From the NCBI GenBank assembly GCA_012295275.1, contig CM022672.1, positions 22,110,628 to 22,174,627 on the forward strand: 64,000 nt of DNA, written 5' to 3'. The notes under the pieces are model-generated. The model was not told the origin of the DNA, made no database searches, and saw nothing but the letters and a program-made list of their open reading frames with translations. The translations under genes were made by a program, and so were the position numbers. This document shows positions 47,984-61,664 of this stretch, piece by piece (positions within the stretch are counted from its first letter, which is position 1; each line of letters starts with the position of its first letter). Origin of the DNA: Chrysomallon squamiferum (lineage: Eukaryota > Mollusca > Gastropoda > Neomphalida > Peltospiridae).

Positions 47984-47986
47984 CAT
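47891..47986. repeat. (CATA)n microsatellite
   Basis: CATA and CATT units, about 20 copies, with nearby GACA/GATA units at 48024-48044. Confidence 0.95.
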
Positions 47987-48044
47987 ATCCATACTTATAT
48001 ATACATAACTTATGATCAGAAGACAGACAGACAGACAGATAGAT

Positions 48045-49235
48045 CGTTTGATTTAAAAAAAAGACTTCTACAAACAAATACAGCAGTTTATAATGCTATC
48101 TCGCAACGGTAAATATGCCGTACAGTAACTGACAGATTTAATGATAAAGAAGAGAAAAAAAAATTAATGCTTGTAACAGAAATAGAACATTTCCAACGAG
48201 GCCATGTAAAACATGCTTCAGTTATGTCGACGCAAATCAGACTGTAAATGAACTGAAAAAGAAACGAGAAGAATTTCAGAGATTTATTATTATTTTTTAT
48301 TTTTTTTTTTTTTTCCTCGGTGGAAAGTGGGTCAGATTGGTGCTATCTGTCTGCAGAGTGCTGAAACGTAATTGGAAGTAAACGTCGATTTAGTTGTTTC
48401 GGTAACTGGACAAATTTGCCCTAGGCAGACATCGCTCGAACATGACACGACATAAAAATTATTCCAGTATCCGCGAAACGAGACGAGTCTACCTTGCAGC
48501 CCTAATTTAGACACTATGCGTTATCAAAATCTGTATTCATTCCGCATGCGGATCCCTGCGGATTAGGTGCTGGATGGTATCCAGCCCGCAACCAGTTCTG
48601 TTTCTCTTGCCCATTAATGATTTATCGTTTTAATAAATTTTATTGCTTGTTGAATTTATAGATCATCCATGGATTGTTTAAATTTAAATTTTAGTATCGT
48701 GTGTTTTCTAATAAGGGCGTTGAATTTGACTAAAGTCATCGATCCGCTCCTTGTATTCAATAAAATACGACGTCAGTAATGAAGAATTATCAAATCTTTA
48801 TTTATTTATTTGTGTGTTTTTTTGTTTGTTTGTTTTTATTTCAAAATGGCTTTGGATCTTATAACATTTAGCTTTCTAGTAATCTACAATTAAATTATTG
48901 AAATTGATCGATCACTAAATAAGTCAGTGTACAATGAATGTTTTAATTAATTATATATTTATTTGTTATTTCAAAAATTTAATTTAAAAAAATGATGAAA
49001 AAGATTATTAATATCCAAGTAAATATATTACAGTATATCTTAAATTAATATTAAATATGTCCATAACTGCAATTAACTGATTTTTAAATCTTATTTTCTA
49101 ACGATGATACAGTCACAAGATATATTAATTTATTATGATAAACTCAATCAAGAACCGATTTTTATTTCTTAAAACGGACTTTTCGTTAAACTATAAAGGT
49201 CATTCTTCATTAACGTAAGTTATGTGGTAATTCGG
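48045..49235. other. Unique DNA, no gene seen
   Basis: About 1.2 kb. A poly-T run lies near 48298-48315. The segment 48330-48600 is GC-richer and holds a 10-bp palindrome CCGCATGCGG (48542-48551) and a small hairpin GCTGGAT-GGT-ATCCAGC (about 48569-48585). The rest is AT-rich. Confidence 0.45.
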
Positions 49236-49239
49236 AAAA

Positions 49240-49790
49240 GAAAAAAAAAAAAAAAAAAAAAAACAGAAATAAAAAACAGGAATGAAAGAAAGTAAAGAAA
49301 AAACACGACTATAACTCATGGTCAAAATAATTCCTGTGATCCAGTAATAATAATCTAGCTTCCTGTTAAATGAAACTGTTCATCTTCGTTTTTCTCTTCT
49401 TCTTTTTTTTTTCCCTGTCGCCATGGCTACGTGAAATTTTGCAAGACCTGAGGGAACAGACTGAACGTAAACCGTATTGAAAAATAATCTAGATTTCTGA
49501 ATTAAGTAGCTCACAGATAGTGAACATACGGATTTTTAAGAACAGAACAAAAGTAAGACAAGGATGAAGAAAGAAAGAAAGAAAAAAAGAAAAAAAAATA
49601 AAGAAAGAAAGAAAAAAAGAAATAAAGAAAAATGAAGAAATAAATAAAGAAAATAAAGTGACGGAAAAATAAAAGGATGACACTAATTCCTTAAGGATTT
49701 CACAAATGTAAGCTCATTTATAAATCGACAAAAGTGATAAAAAATAAAATAAAATAAAATAGAATAAAAAGGAAAGAAAGAAAAAAATGT
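49240..49790. repeat. A-rich low complexity (poly-A, GAAA, AAAT)
   Basis: A poly-A run near 49241-49262, GAAA/AAAG field at about 49566-49660 and AAAAT units at about 49740-49770, separated by short unique DNA. Confidence 0.8.
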
Positions 49791-51230
49791 GTTTCGAAGC
49801 AGCTAATTAGAGCTGACGCTGACACGTGTCTGGTGATGTGGTAGCAGGTTGTAATTTAATGGTCACAGTGTTCTTCTGATAAATGATGAAATGCAGATTC
49901 GATACTCCTTATTTAACACTTCAGTCTGTTTCCCGTTCCAGCCACCTGACTGGTTCTTCAAGGTCTGTTTTATATGTTTCTTTTATGGCCACGTCATATA
50001 TATATAAAAAAATTAACCATTTGCTTATGGAAATACATACATCATGGAATTTCCTCTCTCAGTTATCAACTATGTACAACATACATATGGCTGAAAAACT
50101 GAAAATGTTAAAACTGTGTTGAGATGTTGCAGAATGTTCGTTCTTTTCTGTTGTTATTTTGTGATATTATGGACAGACAGGTTGTTGTTTTTGCTGATTT
50201 TTTTTTTTTTTTTTTTCAGTGCATAGTCCAGAACCATCTCAGGTATCAGTTGCATAAATCCTGCCAATTTAGGTAACAAATATTGATGCACATACTTCAC
50301 ATGCTTGAACTCGATAACATTTTCGTGAGCTTCATTTCCGTTCGTTTTTAAATTTGAGAGCGTTTTCAATTAACTTTTAATATAGAAAAGTAACTGACTG
50401 CCGAGTGCGTTAATGTTCTGGTCGAAAGTAATCATTGGCTGCGTCGAAAATGGGTGTCCAAGTAAAATTAATGAAACCACAGTAAGCCGGACAGTGCAGT
50501 GTGGTCCAAAGTTTATATCTCTCCCGATTCAGACGTCAGTGGTGTATTGCCCTAAGCTGTTCATCTATCATGGAAAGGTCAAACTACAATTATACCAACA
50601 CCCTGCTAGCTTTTGCCGACGCAAGAAGAGAGCAGAACGAAATGAATAGAAGTTATTTTGTGCTATTTTACGTCAGTAGAATATAATGTCATAATGCCAA
50701 GAGAATACATTTAATGAAGCATTTTTAAAGAAGCTCTTATTTTAGAAGTTGTATAATAAAGGAGTATTTTTGGATAAGTCGCATTCGACTGGGAAAAAGA
50801 TTTCGCCAGAAATACTTTATATTTCAAAAGCAAGCTTTCCTTGATAACGTAGATATCTGTTCTTTCATGGGCTTTGTCTTGAGATTGACATACTGCGTCA
50901 AAGGAAAAGCGTGCTTTATTTTAGATAGATACACACATACCAAACAATGGGATAGAAAGAAGCTGTGAAAGAAACAAACAAAGATCCAAAGAAAAAGACT
51001 TTAATAACGTCCAGAGAAAAACGTTTCAATGATACTAAATGTGCAATAACCTTCATTCATTAAACCAGTTGTTATATATTACATTTTGTAGAATGTTGTG
51101 TAAAAGATATATAATCAAACAGTTCAGTCAATAACAGATATTTCATGAAAGTGTTTTTTTATTTTTTTTATTTTTTGGTTTTTCCTTTCTTTTTCGTTCA
51201 AATGTGCATTGCGACAATGCATTTTTCATA
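49791..51230. other. Unique DNA, no gene seen
   Basis: About 1.4 kb with a poly-T run near 50198-50217. Frames at 49883-50122 and 50413-50649 (plus) and 50154-50369 (minus) show no recognisable domain. Confidence 0.4.
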
Positions 51231-51249
51231 CTAAATAATGATATATATG

Positions 51250-51440
51250 AAAAGAGTTTTATCATTGCCGACATCATCGACGTCTTCGATTTCATCGCAG
51301 CCGCAAACAGCATCATTAACAACATCAGTAAAGGGTTTCTCTTTTTTTCGTTTGTTGGTTTTGTTATTGTTGTTGTTGCTGTTGGTGATGCTGTTGCTGT
51401 TGTTGATATTGTTGCTGTTGTTATGGCGGGGAGTTTTTGT
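51250..51440. repeat. Imperfect ATC/GTT trinucleotide field
   Basis: ATC-rich triplets (about 51260-51330), then GTT/GCT triplets (about 51362-51424). Frames open on both strands are repeat-driven. Confidence 0.75.
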
Positions 51441-52225
51441 CAGCAAAACTGTAGAAGAGTTTTCCAACTCTGGCGAGTTTGTTCAGATCATTACCATTAT
51501 TGATTGCACATAATTACATCTTCAGCCTTGCTATCACTGGCAAAACCATCATCATCACCGTCATCAGCAGCATCGTTATTAAAATAAAAACAGCAGGGTT
51601 ACAGGACGTCATTCATGACATCACACTTTCGATGAAATAAACAAAAATATTATCAAACAGGTTTGTTATCCCTTAAATAGTCATCAAGATACACTATTAA
51701 TTTACATGTATGGCATAATTCCACGTAATCTCACAGACTTGCATATACTAGAGGGTGTTACGTTTCCACTGATCACTGATAATAAAATTACTGAAGCTGT
51801 GTACCTTTTGTGCAATACGCAAACCTTACATAGACGTTCGATGATGTTACATATTGTGTTAACATCACAGAATTGGGAACCATTATATTTTTTGCATAAC
51901 ACGTGAGTTCAATGTACTCAGTGTCGATTGTTAACGGACGGTAAATAGCTGACTTTGTGGATTTTCACTTAGCTTAATTTCAAGGCAAAAATTCAATGAA
52001 CACGAGGTAATTTCGTCCCGAAAGATAACGCGGAGAGACTGATTATGTTGTTGACTGTAAGTTTGTTAGTAACTTACAGAAACGGCAGACTCGTGAGTCA
52101 GTGTTTGTTAGTATGTTAGTTAAATCAGACGTGACTGTGGTGTTAGTGTTTTAATAAATTAGAGAAACGTAACGTCAAAAGTTGTATTTGTTGGTGTGTT
52201 AGTCAACCAGAGAAAAAATAATAAT
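51441..52225. other. Unique DNA, no gene seen
   Basis: Two antiparallel 66-codon frames almost exactly overlay each other at 51702-51906. Neither is recognised. No other feature. Confidence 0.4.
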
Positions 52226-52266
52226 AAGTATTGTTGTTGTAGTAGTAGTAGTAGTAGTAGCAGCAG
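52226..52266. repeat. (TAG)n microsatellite
   Basis: TTG units, then about 8 TAG units and CAG. Confidence 0.92.
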
Positions 52267-52853
52267 TAAATTTGATAAATAATTTAAAGAAAAAAAGTTT
52301 ATAAATAGTCACTTTAATTCATTTCCAAAAGATAAAGAAAGTCATACTTTTAATATCATATAATATGTTTATTAATATATATATATAAAAATTAACAAAG
52401 TGAAAGATATCTCTCGATATTTTTATAAATTTGAAAAATAAAATAAAATGTTCAGTTTAAAGAAATACCAGAATAACATATAAAGAAGGATTTAAAAAAG
52501 AAAAGAAAAAAGAAAAGAAGATGATCCTCACAAACAACATCGGTATTCATTTTTAAACATAGCGAGACGAAAATAAATTTCTAAAGAATCAATTACCGAA
52601 CACGAAAATAAACGTAAATGAAGCGATACTACTGTCCATCACACTTACTGACTAGAATGTGAAAGTGTTGACTCGCACAAATTGCTATCAGAGGCTATCA
52701 AGGTGCTAGTTATCTACTGCAGCCCATTTTCACAGAGAACTCACGTAATAAACTTCTCAGTAACAGTTAATAATGCGCTAACGGGTCTGGAAACTGAATT
52801 AGTGTCTCAAAATAATTTCGCTGCACCCGGAAGCGGAATAGAAAAGATAGTTT
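52267..52853. other. AT-rich unique DNA, no gene seen
   Basis: No recognised feature. Confidence 0.5.
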
Positions 52854-52900
52854 AAAAAAAAAAAAAAAAAAAAAAGAAGAAGTAGAAGAAGAAGAAGAAG
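52854..52900. repeat. Poly-A with (GAA)n
   Basis: A22 followed by GAA units. Confidence 0.92.
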
Positions 52901-53189
52901 CAAGACATGCTGAAGATGTCAACGTAGTTGTCTGTAAGAAAGTAATCGCCGAGTCGCGCACGTAATTGTCTATAACAAGTAATCAGCGAAGATGTGCCAG
53001 TTCGAATTTAAGAGGTGTATATCTGATCGATAGTGAGACGCTGGCTCGTAATACAAGGACACGAAGCGGCTGAGCAATTCTTTTTTTTTCTGTTTCTTTT
53101 TTTTTTTTTTTTTTTCTCAGTTTATGACGTCAGTCAGGATCCCGCTCCAGAAATACAAACAAAAAGAATGTCTGGCTCACTCTCGACTT

Positions 53190-53225
53190 TGACGACGCCA
53201 TGGTTAAGTCATTGGCCTTGATGTT
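53190..53225 (+). mobile_element. SINE-head-like fragment (weak)
   Basis: TGGTTAAGTCATTGGCCTTG at 53201-53220 matches the A-box side of the minus-strand segment at 16.2 kb. Its 15-nt core AAGTCATTGGCCTTG recurs at 53569-53583. No B box follows, so only a fragment is claimed. Confidence 0.22.
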
Positions 53226-54280
53226 ACAAAAGGATTATCCTGAGAGTCATTGACGTTGGCGGTGATACGGAATTCTCCAATTGTTTTATAGCTATTTGTT
53301 ATTTTAAATGAATCAGTTAAATAAATAAACGTGAGTTTTAATGTAAGATGGAATGCTTGTTACGATAATATAAATTGTCTGGTGTGGAACCGTCCTGGGT
53401 GTTGTGTTTGAGTCCTCATCTCGTGAATCACAAATCTCATTCTGCTGTTGGCTGCCAGTCAGAGTATAAAGTGTAAGATCATTTTGTTGTTATTGTTATC
53501 TGGCATAATCAATAATAGTAACATCAACATTTCAGTCCAAAATTGTCTGGCGTAATGACTTTCTGGACAAGTCATTGGCCTTGGTTTTATGATGGTTAGA
53601 CCAACGAATTGGTGATGTTTTATTTGATTTCGTGGTTTTTGATTAAACCACCGTACCTGCCACGTACATAAAATGGTCTCTCTTGATATTTTTGTCGCTA
53701 ACCAGAACACACTAGGAAGACATGAGATCATTACATCAATGTTTCTGTGTTTGACTTTTCCAGCGCTCACCAAACTAGCTCTGTCTGTGACTGACAGGCT
53801 AAGTCTACTGATTACGTGTCCACGTCCCACACTGTTAACGTCTTCAACAACTAACAAAACCAAATCTGCCGCTCTGACAACGTTTATGATTTAAAAAGTG
53901 GAAGTGAAGTTCGCATTATTCTATCAGTTACCCAGACTAAAATTGCAGGACTCGTATTTCAGAAAATTACAGTTAACTAAAATAATGCTAACTGGAATGG
54001 AAAATTCCTGTTATTGACTTTGAACGAATTTTAGGGTTTAATCGGCGTTTTGCCAATGACAGGCACGTTTAAATAAAATTCTGATAAAAATTCTCCATCT
54101 ACTTATTAGTTACTAGTACAGACAATATTACACTACTAAATGGAAATAACTGGATCCTGTAATGAAAATTCTTATTAGTATCTCTGCCTTTGGAAGAACA
54201 GCAGCGTATGTCTTCTAGTTTGCTTCGGACAGGCTTACATTAACTCTTTCGATGGAGACAGGAAAAACAAATTACCCTAT
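53226..54280. other. Unique DNA, no gene seen
   Basis: The 134-codon minus frame (53459-53863) and an antiparallel plus frame (53673-53894) overlap. Neither has a recognisable domain. Confidence 0.4.
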
Positions 54281-54439
54281 TATTATGTATTATAATACTA
54301 CATGGAACATAGCAGAGACTTCTATAATCATTAGGTCTACATCACCACATGGACATAATAGGAACCTCTCTAACAGTGATTCATAAGGTGGGACGTGAGG
54401 ATTATATACAATCGCATTCATAGCTTTGAGTTTTTAAAA

Positions 54440-55250
54440 CTGGGGCCTCAATATCATTACTTCTTTATTACAACATTGACATAACGGGAATCTCTATATA
54501 AAGAGTTCTATATCATTAAAAGGACCTCTATATCATTATGTCTATATTATTACATGGACATAACTAGGACCTCTATATCATTATTTCTATATTATTACAA
54601 GAACACAACTAGGACGTCTGTGTCATTACAAGGACATGACTAGGACCTCTATTTCATTAGTTCTGTATGATTACAAGGACATGACTAGAACCTCTATAAT
54701 CATTAGTTCTGTATGATTACAAGGACATGACTAGGACCTCTATATCATTAGTTCTGTATCATTACATGGACACAACTAGGACCTCTATATCATTAGTTCT
54801 GTACTATTACAAGGACACAAATGGGACCTCTATATCATTAGTTCTGTACTATTACAAGGACACAAATGGGACCTCTATATCATTAGTTCTGTATGATTAG
54901 AAGGACATGACTAGGACCTCTATTTCATTAGTTCTGTATCATTACATGGACACAACTAGGACCTCTATATCATTAGTTCTGTACTATTACAAGGACACAA
55001 ATGCGACCTCTGTATCATTAGTTATGTATGATTACAAGGACATGACTAGGATCTCTATATCATTAGTTCTGTACTATTACAAAGACACAAATGGGACCTC
55101 TGTTTCATTAGTTCTGTATCATTACATGGACACAACTAGGACCTCTATATCATTAGTTCTGTGTCATTACATGAACACAACTAGGATATCTGTGTCATTA
55201 GTTCTGTGTCACTACACGGACAGAACCGGGACCTCTATATTATTTAGTTA
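54440..55250 (+). repeat. Minisatellite, about 16 copies of a 45-bp unit
   Basis: The unit is CTCTATATCATTAGTTCTGT plus a variable middle and ACTAGGAC or AATGGGAC. It is well formed from about 54527 to 55245, with degenerate leading copies from about 54440 or earlier. Three variants exist: A (GATTACAAGGACATGACTAGG), B (CATTACATGGACACAACTAGG) and C (CTATTACAAGGACACAAATGGG), partly in A-B-C order. Because 45 is a multiple of 3, a plus frame (54907-55251) stays open and repeats a 15-residue peptide. No start context or homology supports a protein. Confidence 0.94.
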
Positions 55251-56985
<1,735 letters not shown>

Positions 56986-57014
56986 GACAGAGACAAAGGT
57001 TATTTATTAAATGT

Positions 57015-57081
57015 TTCTCTCTCGTTCTCTCTCTGTCTCTGTCTCTCCCTCTCTATATATATATCTCTGTGTGTGTGTGTA
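57015..57081. repeat. CT/TA/GT mixed microsatellite
   Basis: CT-rich, TA and GT segments in succession. Confidence 0.85.
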
Positions 57082-58025
57082 TGTGTGAATATTGTTTACG
57101 CATGTACAGAAAAGTGTATGATATTTTAACATCTGATATAAAACTGCACATTAAATATTTTATATAGATTTTGTCAGCATATTTACGTCGTTAAACTGCA
57201 AAAAAAACCTTCATTATCCACACCAAAACTTTCTAATTTCAACAGAGTTCTTTGTTCTTCGTCTGCTTTTGTTTTCTCTTCTTTTTCCATACTGTTACCA
57301 AATACTTATAAGAAATAAAATAAAATACATGACACATTACGAATTAAGCATTGTTGAAAAATAAATAGAAATCTTTCAGTAATTACCTTCTCTTTTCGAT
57401 AAAGATGTCTCTGTTTTCTAAGTGTTGCGAACAAGCACATACATCCTTTGAAGAAGAAAAAAAACAACCTACTACATCTTTATGTTAAATATTAACTTGG
57501 AATGACAGTTTATTTTTACAGAGGTTAGAAAAAAAGATAAATAAATAAACTGTTACCCACACGACATCATTTTGTGACAATAGTGGTTGATTTTTATCAT
57601 TAGTTGTATTGACAAACTTGGCAAAGGAAACTATATAATTTAGGCGATTTGGGAGTCAAGCGAAATGTGGTGTGTTTCGTGGGTGCCACGTCTTCTCTGC
57701 TTTCTGGTACTGCGCCAGTTTTGGTTGGTTACTAGGATAAACAGTTATTACAAGACAAAATCAATATTCCACATTTCCGTTCTGAAACCCTGAGAAGATC
57801 AGATTCAAGATATTTTAATAAGTCTTCAGAAATACTAGTTGTCCGTGGATCGATCCTTTTCGGTTCATCCGTCGAGATATTTCTTAAATACAGCCGTCAC
57901 TGGCCTGTCACTGGTCGTGAGGTACGTGATTTTCTTGTATATGGGAAGGTTGCATGTAAGATATTCATTACTGCTAATCCATAGCAATTGCCAGTGGTGT
58001 AGGAATTTGCTGCCTTTTGTCATCA
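57082..58025. other. Unique DNA, no gene seen
   Basis: About 940 bp of AT-rich, then GC-richer (57640-58000) complex DNA without a recognised element. Confidence 0.45.
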
Positions 58026-58028
58026 TTA

Positions 58029-58029
58029 T

Positions 58030-58088
<59 letters not shown>

Positions 58089-58100
58089 CAACAACAACAA
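58029..58100. repeat. (ATA)n-(ACA)n microsatellite
   Basis: About 18 AAT-type units, then AAC units. Confidence 0.95.
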
Positions 58101-59433
58101 TAACATATAAAATAAATTTTAAAACAATATATTAATGGTGTCAAATATTAAGAATATTCATTGATATATATATATTTTTTAATCTTTTTATTTTTTTATT
58201 TTGCTTTTATCTGAATATTGAGTTTACATTTTCAAACTTTATCATTTAGTTTAATGTTTTACTGTTCGTCATGTGTCTAGATAGACAAGTTAATTTTTCA
58301 CATAGGTAATAAAACTATTTTTCTACTACGCAGCATAAACAAACGACCGAAAGCAAATGTGTTTCAGTTAGCAATGTGCCAAGTTCTGCGCGCAGTAGTC
58401 AGTGACTGTGAACATTATGGCGGTTCTAAATCGTTTAAAAGTTAGTTTACAGCAGATAGAGAACAGCTTAATACTTCACATATCCGGTCTTTGTTTTATG
58501 TGTGGCGTGACAAAATACACTGCGACGTGGTAATTTGTTCACAGGACACACGTATTCAGGCATAACGACTTTTTCTTTTCTCACGTTTATATATAGTAGA
58601 TTCCTATGAAGAAAAAAAAAATACGTTACACTTTTGGATACCAACACGTATCCAGGCATACCTAGTATCCACACGTATTAAATCGACCTCAACGAATTGG
58701 TTATTTATTATAATTAGCTAAAAATACAAAAATAAAAATCGTTAAAATCTGGACGCTGTCTAATTACACAACGTCTGTATAACTTCCCTTATGATAAATT
58801 AGCTACAACTGTATTTGCTAGATGTATTTAATTCCTAAATTTGATCTCGTAACACATTCTGAAACATTGCTCCGTAGATATTTTGATAATTAACCATTTA
58901 AATGCTTGACAAAAGCTATGTTTTAAATTCAAACTGGCTTGTGTTATTTTCTGCATGTTTTCGTCATGGGCAAAAGCATCCTTTCGCTCGAGAAATTCTG
59001 ATCAAAGCTGAAACATTATTTTACTCGACTAAAACGAACAGGTAATTTATTCAACATCATTTATCTTACAACTACACGAAAATAAAGCACGGAAACAATT
59101 ACATTCGAACACTACCGCTATTTTCACACTTCATTACACAGCATGACTATTAAATATGTCACTTCATTTAGTCGAACATAATAGTTTAATATTGTTTGTT
59201 TGTAACGAACAACCGTGTTTATTAGTGTATAACGTAACTGCATTTTTAGTCGTTTCTCAACCATACGGCTAATTACGTTACCACGGTGACATGATACGTC
59301 AGTGCTAGACAGCTGTATGGATCTGGACGTATCTGCTACACGCTGCACCCTTTCAACGCTGTTTCAGTTTGCTTGGATACGATACAGACTGGATACGACA
59401 TAATCAGACGAAGCTGATATCCGCGCAGACATT
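58101..59433. other. Unique DNA with a short diverged direct repeat
   Basis: ACACGTATYCAGGCATA recurs at about 58548 and 58645, with a third partial ACACGTATT near 58671. A 74-codon minus frame (59124-59348) is unrecognised. Confidence 0.4.
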
Positions 59434-59892
59434 ACCTAAAGCAGATCTGGACATTTTACGGCCCCCGGGCCACATATGACCCTTTGGTTGTCACTGACCG
59501 GCCAGTGTAAGGTTAATTGGGAATTATAAAATAAACATATTTTCTAATTTCACCTCATGCATGGACTAAAGCTGCATTGCTTTTATTTTAAAGGTGTTTG
59601 TTTTTTTATTCACGCACAAAATGATTCAATACGTAAATCAAGACGTGCGCATGATTGAATCGTTGTAGCAAGCAGGTCGCAACCTCACTTTTTCATTGTT
59701 TGATCATAACATAAACTCTTACCAGTCGTACCAGCTTGTCAAAACAATGCTGTTTACTGTTTTTTTTTATAAAGAAATACAATTAATATTACGCAGAATT
59801 GAGTTAAGGCTTTTGGCCCGGCCCTTCACAATATTTTCTGTTTCTCATGTGGCCCCATGGAAAAAATAACTGTCCCACCCCCTGACCTAGAG
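59434..59892. mobile_element. Non-autonomous hAT-type DNA transposon (MITE) with 8-bp TSD
   Basis: The element spans 59442-59884 (443 bp). It begins CAGATCTGGACATTTTACGG and ends CTGTCCCACCCCCTG, so its ends read CAG...TGG and CCA...CTG with a short imperfect terminal inverted repeat. Subterminal GGCCCCCGGGCCACATATG at the left and GGCCCGGCCC plus CATGTGGCCCC at the right are the inverted GC-rich blocks typical of many non-autonomous hAT elements. It is flanked by ACCTAAAG (59434-59441) and ACCTAGAG (59885-59892), a 7-of-8 match, and hAT transposases make 8-bp target duplications. No transposase frame is inside, so mobility would need a partner. The interior is AT-rich. Confidence 0.75.
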
Positions 59893-59907
59893 AGTTCAAA
59901 TGTCTTT

Positions 59908-60708
59908 ACCTGCATGCATGTTAATTTCATTCTTTTTCTAACACTTTGAAATGAAACTTTTCATTACCTATGCATGTATTAATACGAAAACTTTCATTAT
60001 CTGTGTCCTTATTAATACATGAACATCCATTGCCTGTTTTTGTATTAACACGAACCTTTTCAATACTTGAATACGTTTTAATTCGAAACTTTTCAATGTG
60101 TACGTATTAATTCGAAACTTCTTGCTGAATGTGTTGCCTTTTAATATTCACCCTTCCATTCCGCCTTCATTATCTATGTGCATATTAATATTGTGTATGT
60201 ATCAAGACGAACCTTTTTAAATTGTTTATGAAAGTATTAATATGAAACCTTTCATCGTCTGTGTATGTATTAATTCGAAACCTTTCCACAATTGTTTATG
60301 TATAAAGAAACCTTTCGTGGCCTGTCTGAATATAAATACGAAACACTTCATTACCTGTGCATATTAATTCTGAACCTTCTATTACTCAAGTGCGTATTAT
60401 TATTTAAACTTTTCATCGCCTGTGTGTGTATTAGTATGAAAACCTACGATTACGTATATATAATTATGAAAACCTTCCATTACTTGAGTGTATTAATATG
60501 GAAACCTACTATTTCTTGTGTGTATTAATATGAAAACCTACTATTTCTTGAGCGTATTAATATGAAAACCTACTATTTCTCGTGCGCATTAATATCGAAA
60601 CCTTGCCATCACTTGTATGTATTAATACGGGAACCTTCCATTACTTGTGTGTATTAATATGGAAACCTGTTATTTGCTGTGTGCGCGTTAATAAGGAGCC
60701 TTTCATGT
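59908..60708 (+). repeat. Minisatellite, about 22 copies of a 32-33-bp unit
   Basis: The unit is GTATTAATATGAAAACCTAC followed by TATTTCTTGTGT. Well-formed copies start at 60490, 60522, 60554, 60586, 60619 and 60651 (period 32-33). Earlier copies are progressively diverged but keep TATTAATWCGAAACCTTTC and CATTRCCTGTG. The array starts just after the hAT element. Short Y/L/K frames inside are artefacts. Confidence 0.92.
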
Positions 60709-60804
60709 CAAGCTAACGCGGACAGCCAAGTCTGAAACTCATTACTGCAAACAAATCAACATAAAAGAGAATCCAGATACATGATTTGCGTTTACGTCTC
60801 GCTA

Positions 60805-60925
60805 ATATCTTTCCTCCGAGGAAGAGCGAGGTAACACATTATCGGAGCGCGCGCCTCGGGGCTCGTGGGTCACAACATCGATTCCGACCACGTGATTCGT
60901 TCGGTTACATCCGCGTTCTCTTGTT
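60805..60925 (+). mobile_element. tRNA-derived SINE-like fragment
   Basis: AGAGCGAGGTAACACATTAT, then GGAGCGCGCGCCTCGGGGCT and, after about 15 nt, ACATCGATTCCGACC resemble the A-box arm, anticodon-side sequence and B box of tRNA-derived SINE heads. The string is much more GC-rich than its surroundings. Target duplications and tail are not evident, so it is probably an old fragment. Confidence 0.4.
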
Positions 60926-61159
60926 GTTGTTGTTGTTGTTGGTATTTAAAACAAAACTAAAAATTGCGTACTAGGAAAGTGCATGTAAAGTACATCGTTC
61001 CAGTCTCGTCCATGTCTTGGAAGCTAATTAATTATACCCAGCGTGGTTTTATATGAATTATTTGTGTAAAGATGAATATTATACTCTTTCTTTTTAAAAA
61101 TTCATTCTGATTCTTTTAACAGACAACATTCAGGTTTTAAAGAGAACAACATAAAACTG

Positions 61160-61330
61160 CTATCATTTCAAGATCTTAGGCTCTCACTGGACACTTCAAA
61201 CACGAAACCTCACAATTATTAGCGTATTTTCCCAACACACTCACTCCGTCGTCAGAACCATTCTTTCCCCGTTCCCGATACCACATTTCCACGAGCTAGA
61301 ATCGAAACCCGGCTACTACCACCACCAGCA
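61160..61330 (-). mobile_element. Possible SINE fragment (B box only)
   Basis: The minus strand has GCCGGGTTTCGATTCTAGCT near 61313-61294, a good Pol III B-box match, followed by about 100 nt of GC-richer sequence. Upstream on that strand is a GGTGGT-rich simple repeat, with no clear A box. Confidence 0.25.
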
Positions 61331-61369
61331 GCACCACCTACCCGTGGACTTTGTCATTAATTCTTCCCG

Positions 61370-61660
61370 TCCTCTAATCATCGACGTTTCGAAGAAGAAA
61401 ACTCTGAATTGTGAAGCACTGAGTTGAGTTCATCAGCGGCAGTGAGATTGGCAGCCCGGCCTGGCGCTCGGGTTGAGGCAGCTAATGTGTGCTGATCACC
61501 AGTATTAACGTGGCCATTGTTCGGCGGTTGCCTTCGTCGCGTATTAAAGTAAATCACGCTGGAAATAGCTCTGTCAGGACAAACCAGTGGCGATTTTTTT
61601 TCAGTTGTTGTTGTTGTTCTCCCTGGTGTTTGCACATGATGTTCCAACTCACCACATAAA
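61370..61660. other. GC-rich island with an 89-codon minus frame
   Basis: About 290 bp of CpG-rich sequence. The minus frame 61647-61378 is hydrophilic and contains no low-complexity run except a short Thr tract. No known domain is visible and no homology can be tested here. It could be a small exon, a CpG island or a conserved non-coding element. Confidence 0.25.
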
Positions 61661-61664
61661 AGAG

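Noticed and set aside
51702-51906. Two antiparallel 66-codon frames that almost coincide
   Set aside because: No homology recognisable by eye. Coincident antiparallel frames occur when stop trinucleotides are absent by chance in both registers.
53459-53894. 134-codon minus frame overlapping a 73-codon plus frame
   Set aside because: No recognisable domain. Open frames on both strands of the same segment favour chance.
54440-55250. Array with conserved blocks and variable middles, considered as a CRISPR-like array
   Set aside because: The variable middles are only three related variants, not unique spacers. No cas-like gene is present.
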